Part shown: positions 26,344 to 36,104 of the stretch, piece after piece
Layout: each line of letters begins with the position of its first letter
Numbering within the stretch: the first letter of the stretch is position 1
Assembly: GCF_009818105.1 (NCBI RefSeq)
Contig: NZ_CP046564.1
Span: forward strand, 992,001-1,056,000
DNA length: 64,000 nt
Direction of reading: 5' to 3'
Origin: Bacillus sp. N1-1
GTDB lineage: Bacteria; Bacillota; Bacilli; Bacillales; Guptibacillaceae
Notes under the pieces: model-generated
Databases searched by the model: none
Seen by the model: only the letters and a program-made list of their open reading frames with translations
What the model was told of the DNA's origin: nothing
Translations under genes and position numbers: made by a program

Positions 26344-27098
26344 TTGAAATCAAAAATGTCTCAAAATCATATGGTAAGAAAAAAGTCGTTCAGAACGTTT
26401 CACTCACTGTTCAAAAAGGCACCATTACTTCTTTTATTGGTCCGAATGGTGCGGGGAAAAGTACGCTTATTTCAATGGTGAGTCGCTTGTTATCATGCGA
26501 TGAAGGAGAAATCTGCATTGATGGGAATAACGTCACAAAAACCAAAAGTAATGAGCTCGCAAAGAAAATATCCATATTAAAACAAGCCAATGAGTTAAAC
26601 GTACGGCTCAAGGTGCGGGAATTGGTTTCATTTGGCCGTTTTCCTTATTCACAGGGCCGACTGACGAAAGAGGACTGGGCTTATGTAGATGAAGCGATTC
26701 GCTATATGGAGCTTGAAGAGATGCAAGATCAATTTATTGATCACTTAAGCGGTGGCCAGAAGCAGCGAGCTTTTATTGCTATGGTCATTGCTCAAAATAC
26801 AGAATACATCATTCTAGATGAACCCTTAAACAATCTTGATATGAAGCACTCTGTACAGATTATGAAAGTTTTAAGACGATTGGCAGATGAATTAGGTAAG
26901 ACCGTCTTGATCGTTATTCATGATATAAATTTCGCGTCTGTTTACTCGGACCAAATCGTCGCTCTTAAAAATGGAGCGCTAATAAGAGAAGGACGAACGG
27001 AGGATATGATTACAACAGAGGCTCTTCAAGAAATTTATGATATGCATATACCGATTGAACAGTATGGTGTTCATCGAATTGGGATTTATTTCTCTTAA
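26340..27098 (+). CDS. yclP: Siderophore ABC transporter ATP-binding protein YclP
   Basis: A 252-residue ABC ATPase: Walker A GPNGAGKST (about 34-42), signature LSGGQKQR, Walker B YIILDEPLNNLD, and switch His in VIHDINFA. It powers the YclNO channel. ATGA overlap with yclO. Confidence 0.94.
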   Translation: MIEIKNVSKSYGKKKVVQNVSLTVQKGTITSFIGPNGAGKSTLISMVSRLLSCDEGEICIDGNNVTKTKSNELAKKISILKQANELNVRLKVRELVSFGRFPYSQGRLTKEDWAYVDEAIRYMELEEMQDQFIDHLSGGQKQRAFIAMVIAQNTEYIILDEPLNNLDMKHSVQIMKVLRRLADELGKTVLIVIHDINFASVYSDQIVALKNGALIREGRTEDMITTEALQEIYDMHIPIEQYGVHRIGIYFS

Positions 27099-27112
27099 AT
27101 ACAAAATTAATG

Positions 27113-27144
27113 TTGACAAATGATACTGATAATCATTATCATTA
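27113..27144 (+). promoter_or_regulatory. Fur-controlled internal promoter of yclQ
   Basis: TTGACA (27113-27118), 18-nt spacer and TATCAT (27137-27142) are overlapped by a Fur box, GATAATCATTATCATTA (27128-27144). This gives the binding protein gene its own iron-regulated start. Confidence 0.8.
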
Positions 27145-27184
27145 AGTCAGATGATTCCAGTCATTCTTTTTTATAAGTTTGATT

Positions 27185-27201
27185 GAGAATAATTATCATT
27201 T
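27185..27201 (+). promoter_or_regulatory. Second Fur-like box upstream of yclQ
   Basis: GAGAATAATTATCATTT is close to the Fur consensus and lies downstream of the promoter, where bound Fur would block elongation or initiation. Confidence 0.65.
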
Positions 27202-27237
27202 GTTAGTCCTTAAAAAAGAAATAAGGGGAGAAGAAGA

Positions 27238-28197
27238 ATGAGAAAGTGGATTTTAATCTTAGCGCTATCAGCGTTAGCGATGATTGTATCGGCATGCGGC
27301 ACGAATAATTCAGAAGCAACAGAAGCGAACGCAGAAGCGACAGCATCTTCTGAAACAGAAGAAGTGATGGTGAAGCACGAGCTCGGAGAAACAACGGTTC
27401 AAAAAAATCCTGAGAATGTCGTAGTCTTTGATTTTGGTACATTAGATACACTAGATAATTTAGGTGTTGAAGTTGCAGGAGTACCTCAAGCAAATATCCC
27501 GTCGTACCTTTCCAAATATGAAGCAGATACATATGAGAATGCCGGCGGTTTAAAAGAGCCAGATTTTGAACAGATCGCAGAAATGAATCCAGGGTTAATT
27601 ATTATTTCTGGCAGACAATCAGATGCCTATGAGGAATTAAGTAAGATTGCCCCAACAATTTATATGGGCGTTGATACAACGGAGTATATGTCTTCGTTCA
27701 AAAAGAATGTAACGACTCTCGGTGAGCTTTTTGGTAAAGAAACAGAAGCAGAGGAAGAGCTAGCGAAGATTGATCAAGAAATCAAAGCGGTTCAAGATCT
27801 AACTACTGAAATGGATGGTAAAGGATTAATTACACTTGTAACAGGTGGTAAGGTAAGTGCTTACGGAGCTGGCTCACGTTTCGGACTGATTCATGATGTT
27901 TTAGGAGTACCTGAATCAGATGGGAATTTAGAGGCATCCACACATGGACAAAGTATTTCATTTGAATATATTGCAGAAAAGAATCCAGCATACCTCTTTG
28001 TAGTCGATCGTGATGCGGTTGTCGATGGAGGAGAAACTTCTGCGAAAGAAGTAATTGAAAATGAACTTGTGAAAAATACAGATGCTTATAAGAATGATAA
28101 CATTGTCTATTTAGATCCGAACTACTGGTATTTATCTGGCGGGGGACTTCAATCCGTTACAGAAATGATTAGCGAAATTAAAAAAGGAATCAAATAA
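27238..28197 (+). CDS. yclQ: Siderophore-binding lipoprotein YclQ
   Basis: A 319-residue class III periplasmic-binding-type lipoprotein. Lipobox VSAC with Cys20; Ser/Ala/Glu linker; then two Rossmann-like lobes joined by a helix (VVFDFGTLDTLDNLGVEVAGVP; FEQIAEMNPGLIIISGRQ; LTTEMDGKGLITLVTGGKVSAYGAGSRFGLIHDVLGV). Captures ferric siderophore for YclNOP. AAGGGGAG precedes the ATG. Confidence 0.94.
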   Translation: MRKWILILALSALAMIVSACGTNNSEATEANAEATASSETEEVMVKHELGETTVQKNPENVVVFDFGTLDTLDNLGVEVAGVPQANIPSYLSKYEADTYENAGGLKEPDFEQIAEMNPGLIIISGRQSDAYEELSKIAPTIYMGVDTTEYMSSFKKNVTTLGELFGKETEAEEELAKIDQEIKAVQDLTTEMDGKGLITLVTGGKVSAYGAGSRFGLIHDVLGVPESDGNLEASTHGQSISFEYIAEKNPAYLFVVDRDAVVDGGETSAKEVIENELVKNTDAYKNDNIVYLDPNYWYLSGGGLQSVTEMISEIKKGIK

Positions 28198-28201
28198 CTT
28201 G

Positions 28202-28236
28202 AAAGCCCCCTTCGAAATGTTCGGAGGGGGCTTTTG
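28202..28236. terminator. Bidirectional terminator between yclQ and the lipase gene
   Basis: AAAGCCCCCT and AGGGGGCTTTT arms; it separates two convergent genes. Confidence 0.85.
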
Positions 28237-28237
28237 A

Positions 28238-29749
28238 TTAAGGCTGATACACCTTACCTTTTGCATCAATGTAAACCGTGTGAAGAATCGTTCGCTCAAA
28301 CGATGCGCCCTTCGTCGTTTTACCATTTACATCAAGCATAATGTGGTAAACTCCTTCACCTGCATGTTTAATTGGAAAGGGTTTTAGTGAGTTGAATTCT
28401 TCTTGTGAGACTTTCTTTTGCTTCGTTTTTCCGTTTTGACTATATTCAATTACGATCGAGCCTTCAATGGATTTTTGATCAACCTTTTCGCTGTCTACTT
28501 GAAGCTTCACTTCTTTCGCGTTACTCATCTGTATTTGAAGGTCCTGGTTTAGCTCACTTTCATAAGCAACCTGCATTAAATAACTTTCTTTCTTGGGCTG
28601 TTTCACCTTTAGTTTCCACGTGCCCGGCGTCGGGCTGTTCACTTTCATTTGATGATGAAACGCTCCTTCAAACATGCCGTCATCTTGAGATGTGTTTGTT
28701 ACCGTATACGTTTTTTGATCGGGTCCTTGGAGGGTAATTACAGAATCTTTGTTTTGACTCATCCAATCAATTGCGATGCTTTTTGTGTTTGGTTCGATCT
28801 GTACCTTTTCTACTTTTGTTCCGTTAAATTCACCACCCCTAATGAGAACACTGGCTTCCTCAGAAGCAGCCGTTTCATTGATAGAAGTGAGCGGTGCAAA
28901 TGTAGGGATAGACTGTGTTAAGTAAGGTTCAAATGAATTAAACGTAGCGCTTCCTGTTCTAATGGAAGAGTGATCCCAATTTCCAACGCGAACCTCATTT
29001 CCATAGGGGAGTCTGGAGCTATTAACGGTAACAGCCCCGTCGTTGGGACCATATGGCCTCAAATACAATCCACCCCAGTAGAGCGCGCCTCCAAAACTGC
29101 CCCAACTCGTTCCCCCAAATGTATAATATGGTGTGGCGGAAATATTCGGTTTCGAATCAGTTACGGAGCGGAAGTAGCTCATGTAACCGGTCTGGAGCGA
29201 ATAAGTCGCATCATTCCGATTCCCAATGATGGCAGCTAGCCACCCGGCCCGGTTGCTGTGGGCAAGGTCAGCAAGTTGGGATCCCTTATGTGGTGTGGAG
29301 AGGGTGATTACTTTATCCACATACTGCTGCGCATTTGCATGAACGATGGCAGCCTGGGCATCAACACCGCCTTTACTGTGCGTCACAAGAATGACTTTCT
29401 TTCCAAAGTAAGCGTTCATTTCTTTCAGTTTGCTAGCAAGCAGCTGTCCGTTATCCCACATGTTTTTCGTAGGATATAAATCAATGTAAGCCGTTTGGTA
29501 GTTCTTGCTGTATGTAAGTTCATCCATGTCGTTTTGATCAATCCAGGTTTTCGAAGAGCTATTTAATCCGTGGACAAATACGAGTGGAAGAGAGCCAGAC
29601 TTAACGGAAGTGGGTTCATCTCCAATGTACCATTCGCCGGGTGTTCCAGTTGCATCACCTTTACCAATAATTCCGGCTTGTGCGTCATGGGCGAAGGGGG
29701 GAGCAAGCAGGAACGTCAACACCAATAGTGACACCAACCATTTCTTCAT
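28238..29749 (-). CDS. Secreted alpha/beta-hydrolase (lipase/esterase)
   Basis: A 503-residue exported enzyme. Signal peptide residues 1-25 (AHDAQA end). The alpha/beta-hydrolase domain begins LPLVFVHGLNSSSKTW (oxyanion HG) and has nucleophile motif HSKGG, a likely acid in YGPNDGAVTV and His in NWDHSSI. From about residue 300 a beta-rich C-terminal region without obvious catalytic motifs follows, possibly for substrate or surface binding. AGGAGGG precedes the ATG. Related to PGAP1/LipA-like triacylglycerol lipases; the substrate is not deducible. Confidence 0.87.
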   Translation of the reverse strand: MKKWLVSLLVLTFLLAPPFAHDAQAGIIGKGDATGTPGEWYIGDEPTSVKSGSLPLVFVHGLNSSSKTWIDQNDMDELTYSKNYQTAYIDLYPTKNMWDNGQLLASKLKEMNAYFGKKVILVTHSKGGVDAQAAIVHANAQQYVDKVITLSTPHKGSQLADLAHSNRAGWLAAIIGNRNDATYSLQTGYMSYFRSVTDSKPNISATPYYTFGGTSWGSFGGALYWGGLYLRPYGPNDGAVTVNSSRLPYGNEVRVGNWDHSSIRTGSATFNSFEPYLTQSIPTFAPLTSINETAASEEASVLIRGGEFNGTKVEKVQIEPNTKSIAIDWMSQNKDSVITLQGPDQKTYTVTNTSQDDGMFEGAFHHQMKVNSPTPGTWKLKVKQPKKESYLMQVAYESELNQDLQIQMSNAKEVKLQVDSEKVDQKSIEGSIVIEYSQNGKTKQKKVSQEEFNSLKPFPIKHAGEGVYHIMLDVNGKTTKGASFERTILHTVYIDAKGKVYQP

Positions 29750-30010
29750 AAAACCCTCCTATTTGAAATGAGTCTTATACCTCCTCAACTATATGAATAT
29801 TCAGTCTATTAATCAAGGAGCCTTTTCACTAACTTTCTTAGTTGGAGAATAGGTCAATTGAACGGAAAGCGCTGTTCATTCGACGGGTTTCTATGAAGTT
29901 CTTACAATCGTTTCTTCTCTCTTTGAAAAGCTGTGTCAAAGGTACTAAACAACGTTCCACATAAAAACGATCCAGACCTTTAAATGTCTGAACCGCCAAT
30001 TCTTTCGTTT

Positions 30011-31822
30011 CTACTCGTTACCTTTTTCAAGACCATTCTTTTCAATAATATCATCTGAAAGGCGAAGTTGCTCTGCTACCTTTTCGATTTGATCTTCACA
30101 TTTATCAAACGATACTTTCTCTTCACTAGAAACGTCATAGCACGTGCCGTTTCCAGCTTCCTCAGTTAAATCAGCTTCGTAATAATAATCTTTATAACGG
30201 AAGGACCCATCTCGAAATGCGGTTAAATTGGATTGGTCATCAAGAAGAGAGCTCCCCATCATATACGGCATATCCATATTTAACATGTCTAGTATTGTTG
30301 GAGCGATGTCGATTTGCCCACCGTCTTCTTTCATCACCTGGCCATTACCGTCATTCGGTTGCTTTATGAAAAGTGGTACCCGACGATCAAGTTCAAACGC
30401 ATCTACAGCACTTTCAACATTCGCTTCCTTTCTCATCTCGCTACCTTCGTTCGTCAGTCCGCTATCATGGTCACCATAGAAAATCACGAGAGAGTCTTCC
30501 CATAGTCCTTTTTGCTTTAACTCGTCAATCATTAACCCAACGGCCTGATCGACATAATAGATCGTTTGATAATATCGTTTTAACATCGGATCATCATATC
30601 CCGATAAATCAAGTTCTCGCTCATCTTTAGGTATCTCATAAGGCGTGTGACTCGTTAATGCCACCATAAACGCAAAGTATGGTTCTTTTAACGTTTCCAT
30701 ATGTTCAATCGATGTAGTGAGAAAGTTTTTGTCGTTTAACGCCATCCCGATTTTTTTCTTGTTCGGATAGTCTTTGTTGCTAAAGAAGTGATTGAATCCA
30801 ATGTTCTCATACACTTTATCACGGTTCCAAAATCCTTTGTCATAAGCATGCATGGCTGCTGTGTCATAGCCATTTTCTTTCAGTAACTCCGGTAATGAAT
30901 CAAACTCATTTTCTGGAAAACGTGTATAAACGGAGCCGGATTTCAATGGGTAGAGCGACGTATTTGTTATAAACTCAGCATCAGATGTCCTTCCCTCATG
31001 CGTTTGATGATAAAACGAAGAGAAGTACAGCGTTTCTTCTTTTAGCTGATTTAAATTGGGGGTCAGCTCTTCGCCGTTGATTTTCTGGTCAATGAGTGAC
31101 TCTTGAAAGGATTCCAATTGAATCAAAAGGATATTTGGTTTCTTAGGAGCACCTTCTGTGTTTTTTGAAGCATTTTTCTGGAGCGTTTTTTGTTGTTCCA
31201 CGGTTAAATTGTCTTCTGAGTTAAGCGCCCCCCTCACACCTCTCCAAAGATCAATACCGTGATAGCCCCAGAAGCCAAGCTGATAATAGTCTCGCATATC
31301 TGAAACGGATTGATTTAGCCACTTTTCTTCCTTAACAGCGCTATAGGTTATCGGTGTCGCAAACAAAACGGCCCCGATAAGAAATGTGATGCCTGCTGTT
31401 ATGCTCCGTTTCTTCTTTGTTACTTCATACGTCTTCTTTCTCGTGAAAAAGAGTATCAAAAGAAAGATCACAACATCCGCGAAAAGGAAGAAGTCTTGGA
31501 AGCTGATTAGCGCCATAAATCCACCGCCAACATCGCTCATCTGAAGCATCTGTGAAAGAAGGGACACGGAAAGCAAATCTTCAAAGTAACGGTAATACCA
31601 GAGATCGGATATTAAAAGAAGACTATGTAAAAACAAAAGCGTGAGCCATATCCATCGGCGCTTCTTCCATTGAATGAGAAGTGTCCAGCTTGATAAAAGT
31701 AACATGCCGGCAACATTCATAAGGAGAAACTGCAATGGAAAAGCCGTATTTGTATAAAAGCTAAAGAGACCAAATTTTAGAATACCTAGAAGTAAATAGA
31801 TAGCATAACCGAAAAATATCAT
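30011..31822 (-). CDS. LTA synthase family protein
   Basis: A 603-residue membrane protein with five N-terminal helices (to about residue 165) and an extracellular sulfatase-fold domain. Metal-site residues include Glu in LIQLESFQESL, the catalytic Thr in HEGRTSDAEF, and the later YGDHDSGL. It polymerises glycerol phosphate onto a lipid anchor for lipoteichoic acid, or acts as a primase; which of the LtaS, YfnI, YqgS or YvgJ types it represents is not clear. TTAGGAGGATCCC lies before the ATG. Confidence 0.92.
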   Translation of the reverse strand: MIFFGYAIYLLLGILKFGLFSFYTNTAFPLQFLLMNVAGMLLLSSWTLLIQWKKRRWIWLTLLFLHSLLLISDLWYYRYFEDLLSVSLLSQMLQMSDVGGGFMALISFQDFFLFADVVIFLLILFFTRKKTYEVTKKKRSITAGITFLIGAVLFATPITYSAVKEEKWLNQSVSDMRDYYQLGFWGYHGIDLWRGVRGALNSEDNLTVEQQKTLQKNASKNTEGAPKKPNILLIQLESFQESLIDQKINGEELTPNLNQLKEETLYFSSFYHQTHEGRTSDAEFITNTSLYPLKSGSVYTRFPENEFDSLPELLKENGYDTAAMHAYDKGFWNRDKVYENIGFNHFFSNKDYPNKKKIGMALNDKNFLTTSIEHMETLKEPYFAFMVALTSHTPYEIPKDERELDLSGYDDPMLKRYYQTIYYVDQAVGLMIDELKQKGLWEDSLVIFYGDHDSGLTNEGSEMRKEANVESAVDAFELDRRVPLFIKQPNDGNGQVMKEDGGQIDIAPTILDMLNMDMPYMMGSSLLDDQSNLTAFRDGSFRYKDYYYEADLTEEAGNGTCYDVSSEEKVSFDKCEDQIEKVAEQLRLSDDIIEKNGLEKGNE

Positions 31823-31993
31823 GGGATCCTCCTAACGTCTGTCATCATTGTCGACTAATCTTTACCCTGAAAGGCACAGTAAGGAACGTTAGAATGTGTT
31901 ATATGTGTATTTTTTCCAACAAGTGTAAGAAGCTTACGTCTTTTTTAAGAAGTTTTATTATAATAGGAAGTAACAAGACGGGGAGGGGATCAC

Positions 31994-33085
31994 ATGACGC
32001 TTTCTTTATCGTTACAGGAAATCGCCTGGAAACGGATCATTTTCTTTCTGCTTATCATCATTGTGCCGAATTATCTTGTGATGCAATTGCAGATGGTTGG
32101 TCCTATTGATGATCGAGTGGGCATTGGAACCGCTCTAGATCTTATTGTGATTTTACCATTGCTACTCTATTTTTTCGGGTTTCGAAAAAGAGTCTCATGG
32201 ATTCTGTTGTGTGGGATTATTTTCTCTGGAGTATTGCTTGCCAATTGGATGATCCCGTCTCATGCGGATGCTCATCTCACGTATTTTAATGCCGTGGTTG
32301 TTGTTCTTGAAGTAGGTGTGATCGCTTTTGAGCTCGTTCTTTTTTCCGCCATTCTTAAAAGGATCCCCTTATTAATAAAAAACTATCAAATGGAGAAGAC
32401 GATCCATCATCATTTTCTTCTAAGCTTTTCAAGAGCGATCCAACAAACGTTTATCTTTCAAAACAAACGACTAAATAAATTCGGTTTTCTACTTCGATTA
32501 GTAGCGACTGATCTTGCCGCTATTTACTATTGTTTATTTAGCTGGAGAAAGAAAAAGCAAGCAAGCGTTGAACACGTAAATTCGTTTACGTTTCATAAAG
32601 ATGGAGGTTACCTTGGCGTATTTTACATGCTTGTTCATGCGATGGTCATTGAGATAATTGCCGTTCACATGATGGTTGCACAGTACAGTCATGTCGCGGC
32701 ATGGGTCGTGACAATTTTTGATCTTTATGCTCTCCTTTTTATCATCTCAGACTACAAGGCGATTCGCTTATCTCCCGTTATCCTTAGTAACAAAGGCATT
32801 CATTTTCAAAAAGGCATTCGGCAATACGGATTTATCGAGTGGAATACGGTGAAGGGAATAATGGAAAACAAAAAATCTCCTGAAGAAGTGAAGCAGGATC
32901 GAGCAAGCGTTGAGCTTGCCCTTCATGGACTTGAACGAGAGCAGCTTCCGTTCGTAATTGAGCTGAATCGATCGATGGAAATTAACCAGGTTTTTGGTTT
33001 TAAGAAAAGCGTTGAGAGATTGTATGTGAAGGTGGATGACCCTTATGCGTTTCGGGATAAGGTTAATCACTATCTAGGAATGTGA
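31994..33085 (+). CDS. Membrane protein of unknown function
   Basis: A 363-residue protein. About four helices in residues 15-130, a basic cytoplasmic stretch (NKRLNKFGFLLRLVATDLAAIYY), two helices near 205-260, then a soluble C-terminal domain (LSPVILSNKGIHFQKGIRQYGFIEWNTVKGI) that looks PH-like. Similar Bacillus proteins have been labelled beta-carotene monooxygenase without support. GGGGAGGGG precedes the ATG. Divergent from the LTA synthase gene. Confidence 0.75.
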   Translation: MTLSLSLQEIAWKRIIFFLLIIIVPNYLVMQLQMVGPIDDRVGIGTALDLIVILPLLLYFFGFRKRVSWILLCGIIFSGVLLANWMIPSHADAHLTYFNAVVVVLEVGVIAFELVLFSAILKRIPLLIKNYQMEKTIHHHFLLSFSRAIQQTFIFQNKRLNKFGFLLRLVATDLAAIYYCLFSWRKKKQASVEHVNSFTFHKDGGYLGVFYMLVHAMVIEIIAVHMMVAQYSHVAAWVVTIFDLYALLFIISDYKAIRLSPVILSNKGIHFQKGIRQYGFIEWNTVKGIMENKKSPEEVKQDRASVELALHGLEREQLPFVIELNRSMEINQVFGFKKSVERLYVKVDDPYAFRDKVNHYLGM

Positions 33086-33163
33086 AGGTAGAGAGTTAAA
33101 TGTCCTTGCTTTGTTTACCCTGAGCAACATACTGGGAATACCCTCCAAAAAGGAGTGGTACCA

Positions 33164-33610
33164 ATGGCTTTTGGTTATGATCTTGATTTTGACAATATTA
33201 ACTTTCGAGAACAGCCTGAGAAGTACCGCGTTGGTCGCGGTGAGCAGGGGGTTCTCATGGTAGAGCCTTATAAAAGTGAAATCCTTCCACACTGGCGTTT
33301 TAAAACACCTGATATCGCAAAGGAATCATCAGAGAAAATTTATCAAATGTTTCGCGAGTATCAGGAAAACGATGATTTCGTAGGGATGGACATGGCCCGC
33401 AAATTTATTCAGATGGGCTATACGAGAGCCCGCCGCTATGCGAATTATAAAGGTGGTAAGAAATACGACAGCGACGGTGATGTGAATGAGCGGGATATTG
33501 ATGAAGAAAAGGCCGAATCAGCGAGGATTTTTGAAGAGAAGTGGAAGATTGTGCGTACGGATGAAGCTTATTTAAAGAAGAAGAAGGAGCACCAGAAGAA
33601 ATATGGGTAA
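33164..33610 (+). CDS. DUF4385 family protein
   Basis: A 148-residue soluble protein starting MAFGYDLDFDNINFREQPEKYRVGRGEQGVLMVEPYKSEILPHWRF, the DUF4385 signature, with a helical basic C-terminus (ARRYANYKGGKKY). Function unknown. ATG 33164 is chosen because AAAAAGGAG lies 9 nt before it; the GTG at 33155 is too close. Confidence 0.85.
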   Translation: MAFGYDLDFDNINFREQPEKYRVGRGEQGVLMVEPYKSEILPHWRFKTPDIAKESSEKIYQMFREYQENDDFVGMDMARKFIQMGYTRARRYANYKGGKKYDSDGDVNERDIDEEKAESARIFEEKWKIVRTDEAYLKKKKEHQKKYG

Positions 33611-33630
33611 TGGGCGCGTTGATAGTAGTT

Positions 33631-33720
33631 TCGCGGAATTAATTTAAATATCGCGGAAATAACGGTGTAATTCGCGGAATTAATGTGAGAAGCGCGGAAT
33701 AAATTCGTTTTTCGCGGAAT
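33631..33720 (+). repeat. Five CGCGGAA motifs spaced 20-21 bp
   Basis: CGCGGAA starts at 33632, 33652, 33673, 33693 and 33713 (spacings 20, 21, 20, 20). Most copies extend to TTCGCGGAATTAA; the 11-13 bases between are variable and AT-rich. The spacing equals about two helical turns and is not a multiple of three throughout, so it is not a coding repeat. Confidence 0.85.
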
Positions 33721-33748
33721 TCTCGACAAATAGGAAGCTTTTTCGTTT

Positions 33749-33776
33749 AACTCAGCTCGCGGCGGCTGAGTTTTTA
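33749..33776 (+). terminator. Rho-independent terminator
   Basis: CTCAGC and GCTGAG arms with a GC-rich loop, followed by TTTTT, downstream of the phased repeats. Confidence 0.65.
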
Positions 33777-33941
33777 CTATGTTTGAGCCACTTTCTTTAG
33801 AGATTTTCATTCTTATATTGTCTCAATAGGGAAAATAAGGTATTGTATATGGAAATATCTGAAAAAAGAGAGGTGTAGAGCTGTAAAAAACGAATCGCCT
33901 ACACACTACACGTCGCTTACATGGAATAGGAGAGACAGAAA

Positions 33942-35195
33942 ATGAGATTCAAAGACTTTCACAAGAACATTAAAATCCGTCTGATCGAAAACTTTATTAG
34001 TCGCTTTATCGGAAGTATGATTTTTCCCTTTATGTCAATTTACTTAGCGGTTCACTTTGGAGCAAAGGTCGCAGGGCTCCTTTTATTGGTCAATGTGTTT
34101 ATCGGGATAGGCATTAACTTTCTCGGAGGTTATTTCGCAGACCAATTTGGTAGAAAGAAAGTGATGCTCTTTGCGGAAACGCTTCGTTTCCTCGCTTTTT
34201 TAACGATGATGATCTGCAATTCGCCGTGGTTTGAATCAGCCGCCATTACATTTGCGATGATGACTGTGAATAGCATTTGTTGGGGGCTAGCTGGTCCAGC
34301 GAACCAGGCGATGCTGATTGATGTGAGCACACCGCCACAGCGAAAGCTGATGTATTCCATTTCGTATTGGGCAAATAACCTTTCGATCGCCGTAGGGGGA
34401 ATACTTGGCGCGTTCCTATTTAAAGACTACTTGTTTGAACTTTTTCTATCTCTTAGTATTGCAGCAGCAGTCACAGCATTCTTAGTCGCATTCTTCATTG
34501 ATGAAAGTCATAAACCAGTTGTGGAAGAGCTGAAACCAGCTCAACACGTGATGCAATTATTATCTACCTATAAAAGAGTGTTTCAGGATCGGCTGTTTGT
34601 ACTCTTTACCATCGCTGGGGTCCTTATTCTTTCAATGGAATTTCAGCTAACAAACTACATAGGCATTCGCCTTAGTGAGGAAATGCCAACTCAGCAATTT
34701 CTTCTTTGGGAGTTCGATGGTGTTCAAACGATGGGGTTTTTAAGAAGTGAGAACACGATTATGGTTGTTATTCTTATGCTGATTGTTACTAGAATTCCAC
34801 ATTCACTAAAAGATAAATCGGTCCTCGTTTGGAGCTGTTTCTTCTTTACAATCGGATACGGTGTTCTAGCGTATTCCAATAACTTAACGCTTCTTTTTCT
34901 AATGATGGCGTTATTAACGATAGGAGAAGTTTTCAGAGTCCCTGTCGAACAATCGTATATGGCAGCCATTCCACCGGACGATGCAAGGAGTTCTTACATG
35001 GCATTTGGAGGATTAAAGTTCAACCTCTCGATGCTCGTTGCATCGGTAACTGTTTCGCTTGGTGCGGTCTTTTCTTCGATGCTGATGGCGATCGTGATAA
35101 CGAGTATTGGTTTAATTGGCACGCTCATCTTTTTCATGATCACTCCTGAATTAGATGCTAGAAAGGAACAGGCGGAATTAAGACAAGCGGGATAA
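33942..35195 (+). CDS. MFS transporter (DHA1-like)
   Basis: A 417-residue 12-helix facilitator. The loop 2-3 motif is GGYFADQFGRKKVMLFAE (classical MFS motif A). SRFIGSMIFPFMSIYLAVHFG and PANQAMLIDVSTPPQRKLMYSISYWANNLSIAVGG recall Bacillus YttB/YitG-type exporters. ATAGGAGAG before the ATG. Substrate unknown. Confidence 0.9.
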   Translation: MRFKDFHKNIKIRLIENFISRFIGSMIFPFMSIYLAVHFGAKVAGLLLLVNVFIGIGINFLGGYFADQFGRKKVMLFAETLRFLAFLTMMICNSPWFESAAITFAMMTVNSICWGLAGPANQAMLIDVSTPPQRKLMYSISYWANNLSIAVGGILGAFLFKDYLFELFLSLSIAAAVTAFLVAFFIDESHKPVVEELKPAQHVMQLLSTYKRVFQDRLFVLFTIAGVLILSMEFQLTNYIGIRLSEEMPTQQFLLWEFDGVQTMGFLRSENTIMVVILMLIVTRIPHSLKDKSVLVWSCFFFTIGYGVLAYSNNLTLLFLMMALLTIGEVFRVPVEQSYMAAIPPDDARSSYMAFGGLKFNLSMLVASVTVSLGAVFSSMLMAIVITSIGLIGTLIFFMITPELDARKEQAELRQAG

Positions 35196-35255
35196 TCGTC
35201 ATATAAATGCACTTTTAACAGAAAACACTGACATTCATTTCCTGGAAAATTTATA

Positions 35256-35957
35256 ATGAAATTATTCGAATCAAAGGAGATGATGAAGCTGAAGAAAAGG
35301 CCAGAAGTGGTAATCAATGTATTCGCTTCAATGGATGGAAGAATGACGACAGCGCCAGGGCATAATGTGATGGAATGGACGTCATACGGTGTGGACGGTA
35401 AGGCGAATGATGAAGCTCATAAACTATATGATGAATTAAATTGTGATGCGCTCGTATCAGAAAGTTTAATTGTTTGGAGCTCAGATTGGGTAGAGCTTGA
35501 AAATCCAATTACGACGCCACAAAAATCGAAAGCGTATATTGTTTTCGATGGAAGAGGGCGAATGGATTGGGCTCAAACAGATGGACTAATCGTTGTTACA
35601 AGAGAGAATGTGAGCCAGGCCTATATTGAGCAGCTAGAGATGAAGGGAATTACATACATTAAAGCAGGTGATGGAGAAAAAATCGATATTGAACTTGCTC
35701 TTGAACAGCTTTATGAACTAGGATTTAGGCGCCTTGGTATTAGTGGAGGCGGTACGATCAATGGGGCTTTCTTAAGAGCGGGCGTTGTCGATGAAATTAG
35801 CGTAGTACTTGCGCCGTTAGCGATAGGAGGTCGAACGACGCCAACGATCTTTGACGGTGAAAACCTGGATTCCATTCAACAAGCCGTTCCACTTGAACTG
35901 ATTGAAGCAAAGACCATCGGTGATGCTGTTTGGCTTTATTATCGGGTGAAAAAATAG
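35256..35957 (+). CDS. RibD C-terminal domain (dihydrofolate reductase-like) protein
   Basis: About 225-233 residues of the RibD reductase/DHFR-like fold: PEVVINVFASMDGRMTTAPG, KAYIVFDGRGRMDW, and FRRLGISGGGTINGAFLRAGVVDEISVVLAPLAIGG (NADPH-binding). Related enzymes reduce pyrimidine intermediates of riboflavin synthesis; a stand-alone copy away from rib genes is probably a generic reductase. The start is uncertain. ATG 35256 lacks a ribosome binding site, whereas AAAGGAG at 35273-35279 would best serve a CTG at 35289 or the ATG at 35283. Confidence 0.82.
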   Translation: MKLFESKEMMKLKKRPEVVINVFASMDGRMTTAPGHNVMEWTSYGVDGKANDEAHKLYDELNCDALVSESLIVWSSDWVELENPITTPQKSKAYIVFDGRGRMDWAQTDGLIVVTRENVSQAYIEQLEMKGITYIKAGDGEKIDIELALEQLYELGFRRLGISGGGTINGAFLRAGVVDEISVVLAPLAIGGRTTPTIFDGENLDSIQQAVPLELIEAKTIGDAVWLYYRVKK

Positions 35958-35983
35958 GTGATGATACAAAAATGTTTTTATCC

Positions 35984-36013
35984 AAGTCCTCGAAGTAAAT
36001 TCGAGGATTTTTT
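35984..36013 (+). terminator. Terminator of the RibD-like gene
   Basis: TCCTCGAA and TTCGAGGA arms followed by TTTTTT. Confidence 0.85.
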
Positions 36014-36104
36014 ACTTCATGCCTTTAGGGAAAATGTAAATGGTGGTAACATATGTAAATAGGTCAGTATTCACTAAATTTCTAAGTTAGAAAGGAGGTT
36101 ATCG

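Larger units (their letters stand above)
33611..33941 (+). other. Intergenic stretch with phased repeats
   Basis: Contains the CGCGGAAT array (33631-33720), a terminator (33749-33776) and the presumed promoter region of the next MFS gene. No coding sequence seen. Confidence 0.6.
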
